Shown: positions 7,769 through 15,923 of the stretch, piece by piece
How the letters are laid out: each line of letters begins with the position of its first letter
Position numbering within the stretch: the first letter of the stretch is position 1
Assembly: GCA_027487735.1 (NCBI GenBank)
Contig: JAIYDA010000115.1
Location: 1-52,881 of the forward strand
Direction of reading: 5' to 3'
Length of the DNA stretch: 52,881 bases
DNA from: Planctomycetaceae bacterium
GTDB lineage: Bacteria > Planctomycetota > Phycisphaerae > Phycisphaerales > UBA1924
The notes under the pieces: generated by a model
Seen by the model: only the letters and a program-made list of their open reading frames with translations
What the model was told of the DNA's origin: nothing
The model's database searches: none
Made by a program: the position numbers and the translations under genes

Positions 7769-7993
7769 ATGCCCACTTACGTCTACCGCGTCATCAAAAA
7801 GGACGGCTCCCTCGGCGACACCTTTGAGGTGCAGCAGCGCATGGCCGACGCGCCGCTCGCGAAGCACCCGCAGACGGGCGAAGAGGTCGTGCGCGTCGTG
7901 CAGGCACCGATGGTGTGCGGCTCGGCGCGGGACGGCTCCGCGAAGCAGGGCGGCAGCGGGCACTCCTGCGGCAGCGGGTGCGGCTGCGGCTGA
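7769..7993 (+). CDS. FmdB-like small protein lacking the usual zinc-ribbon cysteines
   Basis: A 74-aa protein starting MPTYVYRVIKKDGSLGDTFE. The MPTYxYR start and the later HPQTGEEVVRVV and QAPMV segments match the FmdB-type putative regulatory family, whose members normally carry two CxxC knuckles forming a zinc ribbon. Here the first knuckle is replaced by IKKDGS and the second by HPQTGE, so the zinc site is lost. Cysteines appear only in the tail, which ends in a Gly/Ser/Cys-rich SCGSGCGCG. It lies 77 nt downstream of the DUF5615 gene. Function unknown. Confidence 0.8.
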   Translation: MPTYVYRVIKKDGSLGDTFEVQQRMADAPLAKHPQTGEEVVRVVQAPMVCGSARDGSAKQGGSGHSCGSGCGCG

Positions 7994-8061
7994 GACCCAA
8001 GGTCAACACTCGCGATTACGGCTCGCTCGGCTTCCAGCATCAGTTCAGCATCCGCGCCGCG

Positions 8062-10836
8062 TCAGTCACACGGCGCGCCGGCGAGCACGCGCAGGAAGCT
8101 GATGAGGTCGCGATCATCGGGGAAGAGCCCGTCGTTGTTGAAGTCGATGTCGTTGCACGTGAGGCCTCCCGGGCAAGGCGCGCCCATGAGCGCCCGGAGA
8201 TAGTCCTGCAGGTCCTGCTCGGTGGGGAAGATGCCGTCGTTGTTGAAGTCGATGCTGTCGCACGTAACTGGGGGCGGCGTGCAGGCGTTGACGGTGAGGG
8301 GGATTGGCTCGCTGAAGGCGTTGCCGCAGGCGTTGAAGGCCTCGCACACCCAGTTGCCCATGTCGGCGGGTTGTGCGTTGGTGATGATCATGCCGTTGGT
8401 GTCGGTGTCGCTATAAAAACTGCCGCTGGGTTGCAAGCCCGGTGACACGAGCACGCCGTTGCGACGCCAGCGCTTCACAGTGTTGGCGTCGCTGCGCACG
8501 AGGCTCGCCCACAGCACCACGCTGCCGCCGCAGGGAATAGTGCGCCCGCTGATGGTGTTGCCAAAGAGCGGGGCCTGCTGCCCGCTGCTGCCCGCGGTCC
8601 AGCGTGCCACGCCCGACGAAGCGGTGTCGCCCGCCTTCAGGATGTCGCCCGCGGCGATGAGGGTCGAGCCGCTCATGCTGAGCGAGCGGATGGCGCCCAA
8701 GGGTGGCAAACGCTCGATGCCGTCGCCCAGGGCCGACCAGGCGTTGTTGTGCCAGCGTGCGATGTTGAGGGCGGGCAGGCCCGCACAACTGTTAAAGCTG
8801 CCCGCGACGATGAGGCCATCGGGCGTGCTGAGCAGTGCGCTCACATTCACGCTCGCGAGCGGCACGCTTGTCTCGAGCGGCGGTCCCACGCGGGCCCAGC
8901 GCGAGCCGTTCCAGCGTGCGAGCGCACGGGTCTCGCCTTCGCCCCCTGCGCTGGCGAAGGTGCCGCCCACGATGAGTTCGTTGTTGTGCACGGTCATTGC
9001 CAGCACCTGGGCCTGCGTGCTGCCGCTCGCGAGGCCCAGCCCGTTGCTTGCGTTGAGGACGGGGCGCCACGCGGTGCCATCCCAGCGTGCGATCGCGAGC
9101 GTGCTCGTGCTGCCACTTGCGGAGAAGTTGCCGCCCGCATAGAGCTCGTTGCCAAACAGGGCCAGGCACTGCACGGTGGCGACGGACGCGCCGTTGGAGA
9201 GCCCAGCGCCCATGGGCTGCCAGGTGCCGCCCACGAGGCGTGCGACGCGCAGCGCGTCGGTGCTGCCCACGCGCGAGAAGCTGCCGCCCACGTAGAGTGC
9301 GTTGCGACCGGGGTCGCTCAGCAACGCGTGCACGGCTCCGCTTGCGCCGCCTGCCACGCTCTGCCAGCCGCTGCCCGTCCAGCGGGCAAAGTTCGCAAGG
9401 CCCGTGGTGCCGCCACTGCGTGTGAAGTTGCCGCCCGCGTAGACCTCACTGTTGTGGCTTACGAGGGCTCGCACCACGGCGGTGCCGTCGTCGCTCTGGA
9501 GGCCAGCGCCGAGTTGGCGCCATGTGCCGTTCTCTTGGAGCGCAACGCCCTTGGCGATGCCATCGCCCGCGGTTTCAAACGCACCAGCCGCGAGCAGCGA
9601 GCCGCCCTGCGGCACAACGCTGTACACGCCATCATTAAAGCCCCGCCCCACGGCACGCCACGACGAACCGTTCCACGCTGCGAGCCTTCCGACGGGCAAG
9701 CCCCCCGCGGTGAGCATGAAGTTGCCGCCCACGACCGTCTCGCCCGCGTAGCGCACGCTCGCGAGGGGCACGCCGCTAACGCCCACGCCCAAGGGCAGCC
9801 ACCGCGAGCCCGTGTAGCGGGCGATGTTTGCCGCGGGTGCGCCGCCTGCGGTCGTGAATGAACCGCTGGCTTGCAACTCGCTTCCTTCGATGGTGATGGC
9901 GCGAACGCTGGGGCCCTCGGCGCTGCCCACGCCGCCACCGATAGTTTGCCACACGCCGTTGTTCAGCCAGCCGATGCCGTTCACGGTGGGCAGTGTGCCC
10001 CCCGCGACGAGGCGACCTTGATAGGAGCCCAGCGCAAACACGATGGAGCCCGGCGCGGTGAGGCCTTCGCCTCCCACGCTGGTCCAGCCGCTGCCCGTCC
10101 AGCGTGCGATGCGCCCCATGGGCACGCCGTCGCTGGTGGCAAAGCTGCCGCCCGCGTAGAGCTCGTTGTTGTGCACGTGCAGGGCGTAGATCGCGCCGTC
10201 GAGCCCACTTCCCATGCGGCTCCAGGAGGAGCCGTTCCACTTCGTGATGTTGCGCATGCTCTGTCCGCCTGCGCGGGCGAGCAAGCCAGCGACGATGAGC
10301 TCGCCGTTGTAGACCGTGAGGGCATAGACCCGCGCGCCAACAGGATCGAGCCACACGCCCCCGCCCATGCGGTCCCAGCGTGAGCCATTGAAGCTTGCGA
10401 TGGCGTTGGTCTCGACGGTGCCCGCTTGCAAGAAGGTGCCCGCCGCGACGAGCTCGTTGTTGTAGACGGTCATCGCATAGACGCTGTCGGGCTGGGTGCC
10501 CACGCCATCGAGCAGCGAGCTGAAGCGCGTGCCATTCCAGCTTGCGATGTTCAGCGTGGGGGCCTCGCCCGCGAGCTGAAAGTTGCCGCCGACGACAAGC
10601 TCAGGCCCGGTCGGCCCGCTGCCATCGCGGTCCCAGGCTGCGAGCGCTCGCACCGTGCCATTCACGCCCAGCAGGGGGTCACCTGGCTGCCAGTCTGCCG
10701 GCCCACCGCCGCATTGCGCGCGGGCGGTGCTCACGCAAGCCACGAGGCAGAGTGCCGCGATAAGCACGCGTGCGAGGCAAGTCGGCAGCGTGCGAGGTGT
10801 CGCACGATCCGGACGGGTCGAGGCGAGTGGGGTCAT
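8062..10836 (-). CDS. Secreted propeller-repeat / Ig-like protein with paired dockerin-like tail (paralogue 1)
   Basis: A 924-aa exported protein. Its signal peptide ends near ARA-Q (residues 38-41). About 14 repeats of 40-50 residues follow, each with a pattern like ELYAGGSF...IARWTGSGW, which should form kelch- or WD-like propeller blades. An Ig-like domain comes next (WRRNGVLV ... DMGNWVCEAF). The C-terminus has two units (DFNNDGIFPTEQDLQDYLRA and DFNNDGLFPDDRDLISFLRV), each flanked by cysteine, matching GC-type dockerin-like anchors of Phycisphaerae. An AAGGAAA lies just upstream of the ATG. It is the tandem paralogue of the next gene on the same strand. Function is probably surface or extracellular binding; no catalytic motif is seen. 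Confidence 0.85.
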   Translation of the reverse strand: MTPLASTRPDRATPRTLPTCLARVLIAALCLVACVSTARAQCGGGPADWQPGDPLLGVNGTVRALAAWDRDGSGPTGPELVVGGNFQLAGEAPTLNIASWNGTRFSSLLDGVGTQPDSVYAMTVYNNELVAAGTFLQAGTVETNAIASFNGSRWDRMGGGVWLDPVGARVYALTVYNGELIVAGLLARAGGQSMRNITKWNGSSWSRMGSGLDGAIYALHVHNNELYAGGSFATSDGVPMGRIARWTGSGWTSVGGEGLTAPGSIVFALGSYQGRLVAGGTLPTVNGIGWLNNGVWQTIGGGVGSAEGPSVRAITIEGSELQASGSFTTAGGAPAANIARYTGSRWLPLGVGVSGVPLASVRYAGETVVGGNFMLTAGGLPVGRLAAWNGSSWRAVGRGFNDGVYSVVPQGGSLLAAGAFETAGDGIAKGVALQENGTWRQLGAGLQSDDGTAVVRALVSHNSEVYAGGNFTRSGGTTGLANFARWTGSGWQSVAGGASGAVHALLSDPGRNALYVGGSFSRVGSTDALRVARLVGGTWQPMGAGLSNGASVATVQCLALFGNELYAGGNFSASGSTSTLAIARWDGTAWRPVLNASNGLGLASGSTQAQVLAMTVHNNELIVGGTFASAGGEGETRALARWNGSRWARVGPPLETSVPLASVNVSALLSTPDGLIVAGSFNSCAGLPALNIARWHNNAWSALGDGIERLPPLGAIRSLSMSGSTLIAAGDILKAGDTASSGVARWTAGSSGQQAPLFGNTISGRTIPCGGSVVLWASLVRSDANTVKRWRRNGVLVSPGLQPSGSFYSDTDTNGMIITNAQPADMGNWVCEAFNACGNAFSEPIPLTVNACTPPPVTCDSIDFNNDGIFPTEQDLQDYLRALMGAPCPGGLTCNDIDFNNDGLFPDDRDLISFLRVLAGAPCD

Positions 10837-11243
10837 CAGGCGTTTCCTTCGGGGCTGTCGCGCCAGGGCGCGTGGTCTTGCTCTCTCGTTACCAACGGGT
10901 CACTGCTGCCAAGCCCCATGTGCAAACGCCGCGCGCACGGGCCAAGGCCGCATCACATCCACACGCGTTGCCAGCTCGCGCGGCTTGCTGGGCAAGCACT
11001 TGCGCACGTGGCTCGCGCTCCATTGCTCCCCTGCTCGCTTGCTCCCCTTCTCGATTCCCGCCTGTTTCACGCTGCTGGTGTGGGCTGATCCACCATCGCC
11101 TGTGGGGACGACGGGCCACGTCTGATGTCCGAATATCCGGGTGGGCGGTTCCGAACTTGCCCGAGAACATCGGTGAAAAGACGCGAAATTCTGGCAATTC
11201 TCCCGTTCGGGCGATTGTCATGTGCGGTCGCACGCGTGCCAGC
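10837..11243. other. 407-bp gap between the tandem propeller genes
   Basis: No coding frame is convincing. It carries the upstream region of the 8062-10836 gene and, in the middle, a degenerate 8-bp array (listed separately). Nothing resembling a rho-independent terminator is seen after the upstream paralogue's stop. Confidence 0.5.
11013..11052. repeat. Degenerate 8-bp array (NNNTGCTC)
   Basis: Five consecutive octamers on the plus strand end in TGCTC or a close variant (for example CATTGCTC, CCCTGCTC, GCTTGCTC). The period is 8, in contrast to the 7-bp arrays elsewhere. It lies about 180-215 bp upstream of the start of the 8062-10836 gene. Confidence 0.5.
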
Positions 11244-14006
11244 TTAGCACTCGCCTCCCGCGAGCACGCGCAGGAAATCGATGAGGTCGCTGTCGTCCGG
11301 AAATAGCCCGTCGTTGTTGAAGTCCAGGTCGCTGCAATCGCTGCACGCGCCGCCCGCGAGGACGCGCAGGAACTCGATGAGATCGGTATCGTCCGGAAAC
11401 AAGCCGTCGTTGTTGAAGTCGATGCTGTCGCACGCTGCGGCACACACGATGGTCACGGGCACGCCGCGTGCGAGGCTAGCGCTGCCGCAGGATGTCTGCA
11501 CGAGGCAGGCGTAGGTTCCGCTGTCGTCGGCTGTGGCGGCGCGGATGAGGAGGTTGGGCGTTGCGGCTCCCGCGATGCGGGCGGAGTCTTCGAGCGGGAC
11601 GCCGTTGCGCGTCCAGCGCCAACTGGTTGCTGGGGTGCTGCCGTAGCCCGTGGCGAGGCGCGCGGTGAGCGCGAGGTCGGCGTTGCAGGCGGGGGTGCTG
11701 GTGATGCGGGCGGTGGACCAGGGGGTGCCTGTGGGGCTCCAGCGTGCGAAGAACGCACGCACCGTCGTGCCCGGGGTTGTGCTTTGCAGCACCGGGTTGT
11801 AGCTGCTTTGGGCAGTAAAGTCCCCACCCACGATGAGCTCGCCCGCGAAGGCTTGCAGAGACTTGGGGCTTGCGAGGGCGGTGAAGCCACCGAGGCCTTG
11901 GCCCAGCCCATCGCCCACCGCGACCCAGCCTGTGTCTATCGAGAAAAATGCGAGGTTGGTGAGAGGCCTCGAGCCTCCGCTGGCAAAGCTGCCACCGACA
12001 AAGAGCTTGCCATCGAGCGTGGCGAGGGCGTTGACTTGCGTGGGCGCGCCGCCCGAGAGCTCGGGACCCACGCGTGCCCACCGTGAGCCGTTCCACTTGG
12101 CGAGGGCGGTAGTGTCGCTCGCGCCGCCAGCGTTGGTAAAGGTGCCGCCAATGATGAGCTCGCCTTCGAAGGTGGTCATCGCGAGCACGCCCCCGCCCGT
12201 GACGCCCGAGGTTGCGGGCGAGGTGCCCACGGGTTGCCAGCTCGTGCCCGTCCAGCGAGCGATGCCAGCGACGGGCGTGCCCGCGCTGGTGGCGAAGAAC
12301 CCGCCCGCGCAGAGCTCGTCGTTGTAAATCGTGAGTGCGCGGACGCTGACGTTGCCTGTGCCCGCAAAGCCCGCGCCGACGGGCTGCCAACCAGTTGCAC
12401 CAAAGCGCGCGATGCGTGCGGCGCTGATGCCGCCCGCTGTGGAGAATGATCCGCCCGCGATGATCTCGCTCTGATAGGCCGCGAGGGCGAGGACTGGGGC
12501 GTTCGTGCCGCTACCCAGGCTCTGCCACGCTGCGCCATCCCAGCGCGCGATGTTCGATGCTTGCGTGGTGCCGCCCGCGAGTGTGAAGCCTCCGCCCGCG
12601 ATGAGCGTGTCGGTCGAGGCATCGACGGCGAGGGCGCGGACATCGCCAGGAGAGGACCCATTGGTGAGTCCGTTGCCCAAGGGAGACCAGTTGGCTCCAT
12701 CCCAGCGCACGATGGCGTTGGCTGCGGTGGAGCCAGCGTGGCGGAAGGTGCCCGCGAGGACAGCTTCGGAGCGGAAGGTGGTTTGCGCCAGCACCTGGTC
12801 GGTAAAGCCCGAGCCCACGGGTTGCCAGGCGGTGCCATCCCACAGGCCTATGCGTCCGACGGGCACGCCCCCGAGCGTGTCGACGAAGCTGCCCGCGGCG
12901 TAGACGCGCTGCTGCGATCCTGCGAGCATCGCGAGGATGGTGCCGTCGGTGCCGCCTCCGAGGCGTTGCCACTGCGTGCCATCGAGCACGCCCAGCCCAG
13001 CGGCGGAGAGGCCGCCGATGTTCTCAAAGTTGCCGCCCACGAGCAGGCGTGGTCCATCGCTCACGAGTGTGCGGATGCTGACGCTGCTGCCTCCGCTGAC
13101 GCCATTGGCGAGCGTGCGCCATTCGTTCGCGACGATGCTTGCGAGGTTGGTGATGCCTGGCAGCGTGCCGCCCACGACGAGCGCGCCATCGTGCGAGGCG
13201 AGGGCGTAAGCGATGCTGCCTGAGCCCAGCAGCCCTGTGCTGCCCGAGGCGGGAGCCTCCCAGTTGGTGCCATTCCAGCGTGCGACGCGTGGGCAGCTGT
13301 GCACGCTGCCCGAGGTGGCGAAGGAACCACCTGCGTGCAACTGACCGTTGTGCTCGTGGAGCGCGTAGACCGCGCCATCGAGCCCGAGGTCGACGCGGCT
13401 CCAGCTTGAGCCATCGAAGCGGGCGATGTTCTGCACGCTCGTGCCGCCCGCATCGGCGATCAGGCCCGCGGCGTAGAGCGAGCCCGCGAAGGTTCGCAGG
13501 GCATAGACGCGTGCGCCCACGGGGCTGAGCCAGAGTCCCCCCGCGACGCTGGACCATGTTGAGCCGTCAAAGCGTGCGATGCCGCGGACGTTGGTGCCGC
13601 TTGCGGTGCTGAGGATGCCGCTAGCAAACAGGCTGCCCTGAAACTCTTCGAGTGCGAAGATGGTCTCGCTGGGGGTGCCCACGCCTTGGGCGAGGGCGCG
13701 CCAGCGGGTGCTGTCCCACGCCGCGATGTTGTTCGTGCGGATGTCGCCCGCGATGGTGAAGTTTCCGGCGACGACGAGCCAGGGTGCGAGCGGGCCTTGC
13801 GGGCCGTCGCTGTCCCACCAGCGCATCGCGCGGATGGAGCCGTTGACACCCAGCAGGGCTTGCGTGCCCACAAAGGCAGGTGTGCAGGGCTGCGCGAGAG
13901 CGGTGCGGGGCGCGGTGATGAGGAGGGCGAGCAGAGCTGCGCATGCGCAGGCGACACGCCTGGCGAGTGCGGAGGTGCGGAGGGTTGCGGGGTGTGCGTG
14001 GAGCAT
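11244..14006 (-). CDS. Secreted propeller-repeat / Ig-like protein with paired dockerin-like tail (paralogue 2)
   Basis: A 920-aa protein with the same architecture as its neighbour: signal peptide MLHAHPATLR...TALAQPC, about 14 propeller-like repeats (SLYAAGLIADAGG, IARFDGSSW patterns), an Ig-like domain (WRWTRNGVPLED ... DDSGTYACLV) and two dockerin-like units (DFNNDGLFPDDTDLIEFLRV, DFNNDGLFPDDSDLIDFLRV) with cysteine pairs. Start 14006 was chosen because it begins the signal peptide; the frame is open to 14237 but that part has no export signal. Near-equal length and matching repeat order (GVNGxxRAMR/ALA near the N-terminus) indicate tandem duplication. No enzyme motif is visible. Confidence 0.85.
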   Translation of the reverse strand: MLHAHPATLRTSALARRVACACAALLALLITAPRTALAQPCTPAFVGTQALLGVNGSIRAMRWWDSDGPQGPLAPWLVVAGNFTIAGDIRTNNIAAWDSTRWRALAQGVGTPSETIFALEEFQGSLFASGILSTASGTNVRGIARFDGSTWSSVAGGLWLSPVGARVYALRTFAGSLYAAGLIADAGGTSVQNIARFDGSSWSRVDLGLDGAVYALHEHNGQLHAGGSFATSGSVHSCPRVARWNGTNWEAPASGSTGLLGSGSIAYALASHDGALVVGGTLPGITNLASIVANEWRTLANGVSGGSSVSIRTLVSDGPRLLVGGNFENIGGLSAAGLGVLDGTQWQRLGGGTDGTILAMLAGSQQRVYAAGSFVDTLGGVPVGRIGLWDGTAWQPVGSGFTDQVLAQTTFRSEAVLAGTFRHAGSTAANAIVRWDGANWSPLGNGLTNGSSPGDVRALAVDASTDTLIAGGGFTLAGGTTQASNIARWDGAAWQSLGSGTNAPVLALAAYQSEIIAGGSFSTAGGISAARIARFGATGWQPVGAGFAGTGNVSVRALTIYNDELCAGGFFATSAGTPVAGIARWTGTSWQPVGTSPATSGVTGGGVLAMTTFEGELIIGGTFTNAGGASDTTALAKWNGSRWARVGPELSGGAPTQVNALATLDGKLFVGGSFASGGSRPLTNLAFFSIDTGWVAVGDGLGQGLGGFTALASPKSLQAFAGELIVGGDFTAQSSYNPVLQSTTPGTTVRAFFARWSPTGTPWSTARITSTPACNADLALTARLATGYGSTPATSWRWTRNGVPLEDSARIAGAATPNLLIRAATADDSGTYACLVQTSCGSASLARGVPVTIVCAAACDSIDFNNDGLFPDDTDLIEFLRVLAGGACSDCSDLDFNNDGLFPDDSDLIDFLRVLAGGEC

Positions 14007-14667
14007 GGGTGGGCGAAGGAGCGTGGGGACACGAGACAAGGAAGCTGCTTGCACGACAAGCACGATGTGCCCGACAAGTTTCACGCGGTGGCAGGCCTCA
14101 CGCGGTGGCAAGCCGCTGCGTGGCTGGTGTGGGCATCCTTCCACCCTGGTGTCTTGTTCTCTCGCGGGCGTACAAAGTTCGGGGCACAGCACGCGACATG
14201 TGCGTCGCGAGAAAAAAACACCCGATCGCCGGAGCATGAAAGACTAGCGGAGGTACAGGAAAATCACAAGAGCAAGTGCGGATGAAACTTCGGAGATTCG
14301 TGAGTATCCGCCCGAAGGAAGGCGTTTTATGCGAGATTTGTGACGGTTCGCGACGCTGGATGTGGGGTTCTGAGATATTCGTTGGGACGGGTGGAAGTCG
14401 CTGTGACACTTGATCGCGCGACATGCGCGAAGGGTGACAGGAGACAAGCGACAAGAGACAGGAGACAGGGGACGGGCGACTGGATACGGGCGAAGCGAGT
14501 GCAACGCGCGATGAAGTCCTTGCTTTGTGATGAACCGCAAGTCATACCAGACGACTCACGGAGCGCTTCGCTCGCTCTAAGCATCTCGCTCCCCTCATCT
14601 TGCTCAATTTCTCTGTGTCTCGGTGCTGAAACACGAACCACCCACCGCTCCGCGCGCACAGCAATCG
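14007..14667. other. 661-bp gap upstream of the propeller gene and downstream of recR
   Basis: No supported gene. The part next to 14006 is leader of the minus-strand propeller gene. A heptamer array lies at 14433-14495. A pyrimidine-rich stretch at about 14580-14625 (CTCAATTTCTCTGTGTCTC) is low-complexity and may be a further, more degraded array. No tRNA-like arm or clear terminator was found. Confidence 0.5.
14433..14495. repeat. Drifting 7-bp array (RRNGACA)
   Basis: Nine heptamers in exact register: the first five end in GACA (for example GGTGACA and AGAGACA), then the unit drifts to GGGGACG, GGCGACT, GGATACG and GGCGAAG. The GGTGACA unit also occurs in the array at 42574-42643, and its complement in the array at 33772-33827. 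Confidence 0.85.
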
Positions 14668-15396
14668 CTACGCCGGGTCGTCGGCGAGGGGCTGGCGGCC
14701 TTGCAGCGCGTCGGCGAGGACTTGCTTGCTCGCGTGCTCGATGCTTGCGCCGCTTGCGAGGCCTCGCGCGAGGCGCGAGACGCGGATGCCGGGGAGGGCA
14801 CGCAGCGCGTCGTGGAGATAGAGCGCTGTGCCGTCGCCCTCGAGGGTGGGGTTGAGGCCCAGGATGACTTCGCGGACAGGGGTGCCACGCGGATTGGCTG
14901 CGGGGTCGGTCGCGCGCTCCAGCAGGCTGGCGATGGTGAGGTCGGCGGGGCCCACGCCCTCCAAGGGGCTGAGCCTGCCCGTGAGCACGTGGTAGACGCC
15001 CTTGAACATCCGCGTCTGCTCGATGGCGATGAGGTCCTTGGGCTGCTCGACCACGAGCACCTGCGAGGCATCGCGGGCTGGGTCTTCGCAGATGGCGCAG
15101 CGGGCGTTGTCTGCAAGGTTCCAGCAGACCGAGCAGCTTCGCACGGTGCGCTTCACTTCGAGCAGTGCGTGCGCGAGCTGCTTCGCGCCGGCTGCATCGC
15201 TGCGGAGGATGTGCAGGGCGAGGCGCTCTGCGGTGCGGCGACCGATGCCGGGGAGGCGCCCAAACTCACTGATGAGCGTCTCGACCACCCGCGGGTAGGC
15301 AAGGCCTCGCCTGGGCTCTTGCTGCGGAGCTTGCTGCGGAGCTTGGGCGGGCTGGGAGCCGCTGGGGCCCTTGGGCTTGGGAGCGTCGGCGGGCAT
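14668..15396 (-). CDS. recR: Recombination protein RecR
   Basis: Cytoplasmic recombination mediator that acts with RecO/RecF to load RecA at gaps. The 242-aa protein shows the helix-hairpin-helix region (LISEFGRLPGIGRRTAERLA), the four-cysteine zinc finger (CSVCWNL...CAIC), and the Toprim domain (VLVVEQPKDLIAIEQT; LSPLEGVGP; EVILGLNPTLEGDGTALYL). About 30 N-terminal residues are an extra Pro/Gln/Lys linker with a 12-bp DNA repeat (QAPQQAPQQ), so the total exceeds the usual 195-205 aa. It is 12 nt downstream of the OsmC-family gene on the same strand and probably co-transcribed. dnaX and the YbaB gene, frequent neighbours of recR, are absent. Confidence 0.95.
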   Translation of the reverse strand: MPADAPKPKGPSGSQPAQAPQQAPQQEPRRGLAYPRVVETLISEFGRLPGIGRRTAERLALHILRSDAAGAKQLAHALLEVKRTVRSCSVCWNLADNARCAICEDPARDASQVLVVEQPKDLIAIEQTRMFKGVYHVLTGRLSPLEGVGPADLTIASLLERATDPAANPRGTPVREVILGLNPTLEGDGTALYLHDALRALPGIRVSRLARGLASGASIEHASKQVLADALQGRQPLADDPA

Positions 15397-15408
15397 GGTG
15401 TCGCGAGT

Positions 15409-15819
15409 TCAGACGTATTGATAGATGATCGGCGCGTCGACCTCGGGGTGCAGGCTTGCGTGCACCGGGCACTTGTGACCGATCTCTTCCATGCGGGCCC
15501 GCATCTCGGGCGGCACCTTGGCAGCGGGAATGCGCACGACCACGGGCAGGCGACCGAGCCTGCGGGGTGCTGGGGGCGTTGTCATGTGCTTCTCGACGCT
15601 TGCCGTCGCGCCGGTGAGGTCGAGGTTGTTGCGCTCGCCCCACATCGCGATCGTGGTGAGGATGCAGCTGGAAAGGGCGGCGGCGACAAGGTCGGTCGGG
15701 CTAAAGGCTGTTGCCTCGCCCCCGATGTCCTTGGGCGCGTCGGTGCGGAGGGTTGCGCCCTCGGGGTGCTGCAGGTCGCACTTTTTGTTGCCGGCGTAAC
15801 GAACTTTGATCTCAACCAT
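15409..15819 (-). CDS. OsmC/Ohr-family protein
   Basis: A 136-aa protein of the OsmC family, thiol-dependent peroxide-reducing enzymes, cytoplasmic. The two family cysteines are visible in AALSSCILTTIAMW and IGHKCPVHASLH. The N-terminal strand MVEIKVRYAGNKKCDLQ and the FSPTDLVAAALSSC core are typical. The start ATG 15819 was taken because the family begins here; upstream translation is not domain-like. Which OsmC subgroup it belongs to cannot be decided from sequence inspection. It probably forms a two-gene unit with recR. Confidence 0.9.
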   Translation of the reverse strand: MVEIKVRYAGNKKCDLQHPEGATLRTDAPKDIGGEATAFSPTDLVAAALSSCILTTIAMWGERNNLDLTGATASVEKHMTTPPAPRRLGRLPVVVRIPAAKVPPEMRARMEEIGHKCPVHASLHPEVDAPIIYQYV

Positions 15820-15923
15820 GGCAAAGCGTAGCGGGGCGGAGCAAAAGGAGTGAGCAGAAGGGGCGAGATGGTCTTGCGAGTCGTGCGGAGTTGTGGTATT
15901 GTGCAGCAGGCCATGGAGGGACC

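Noticed and set aside
14340..14855. Small gene in the gap before recR
   Set aside because: The frame crosses the heptamer array and the recR 3' end and encodes simple-repeat sequence.
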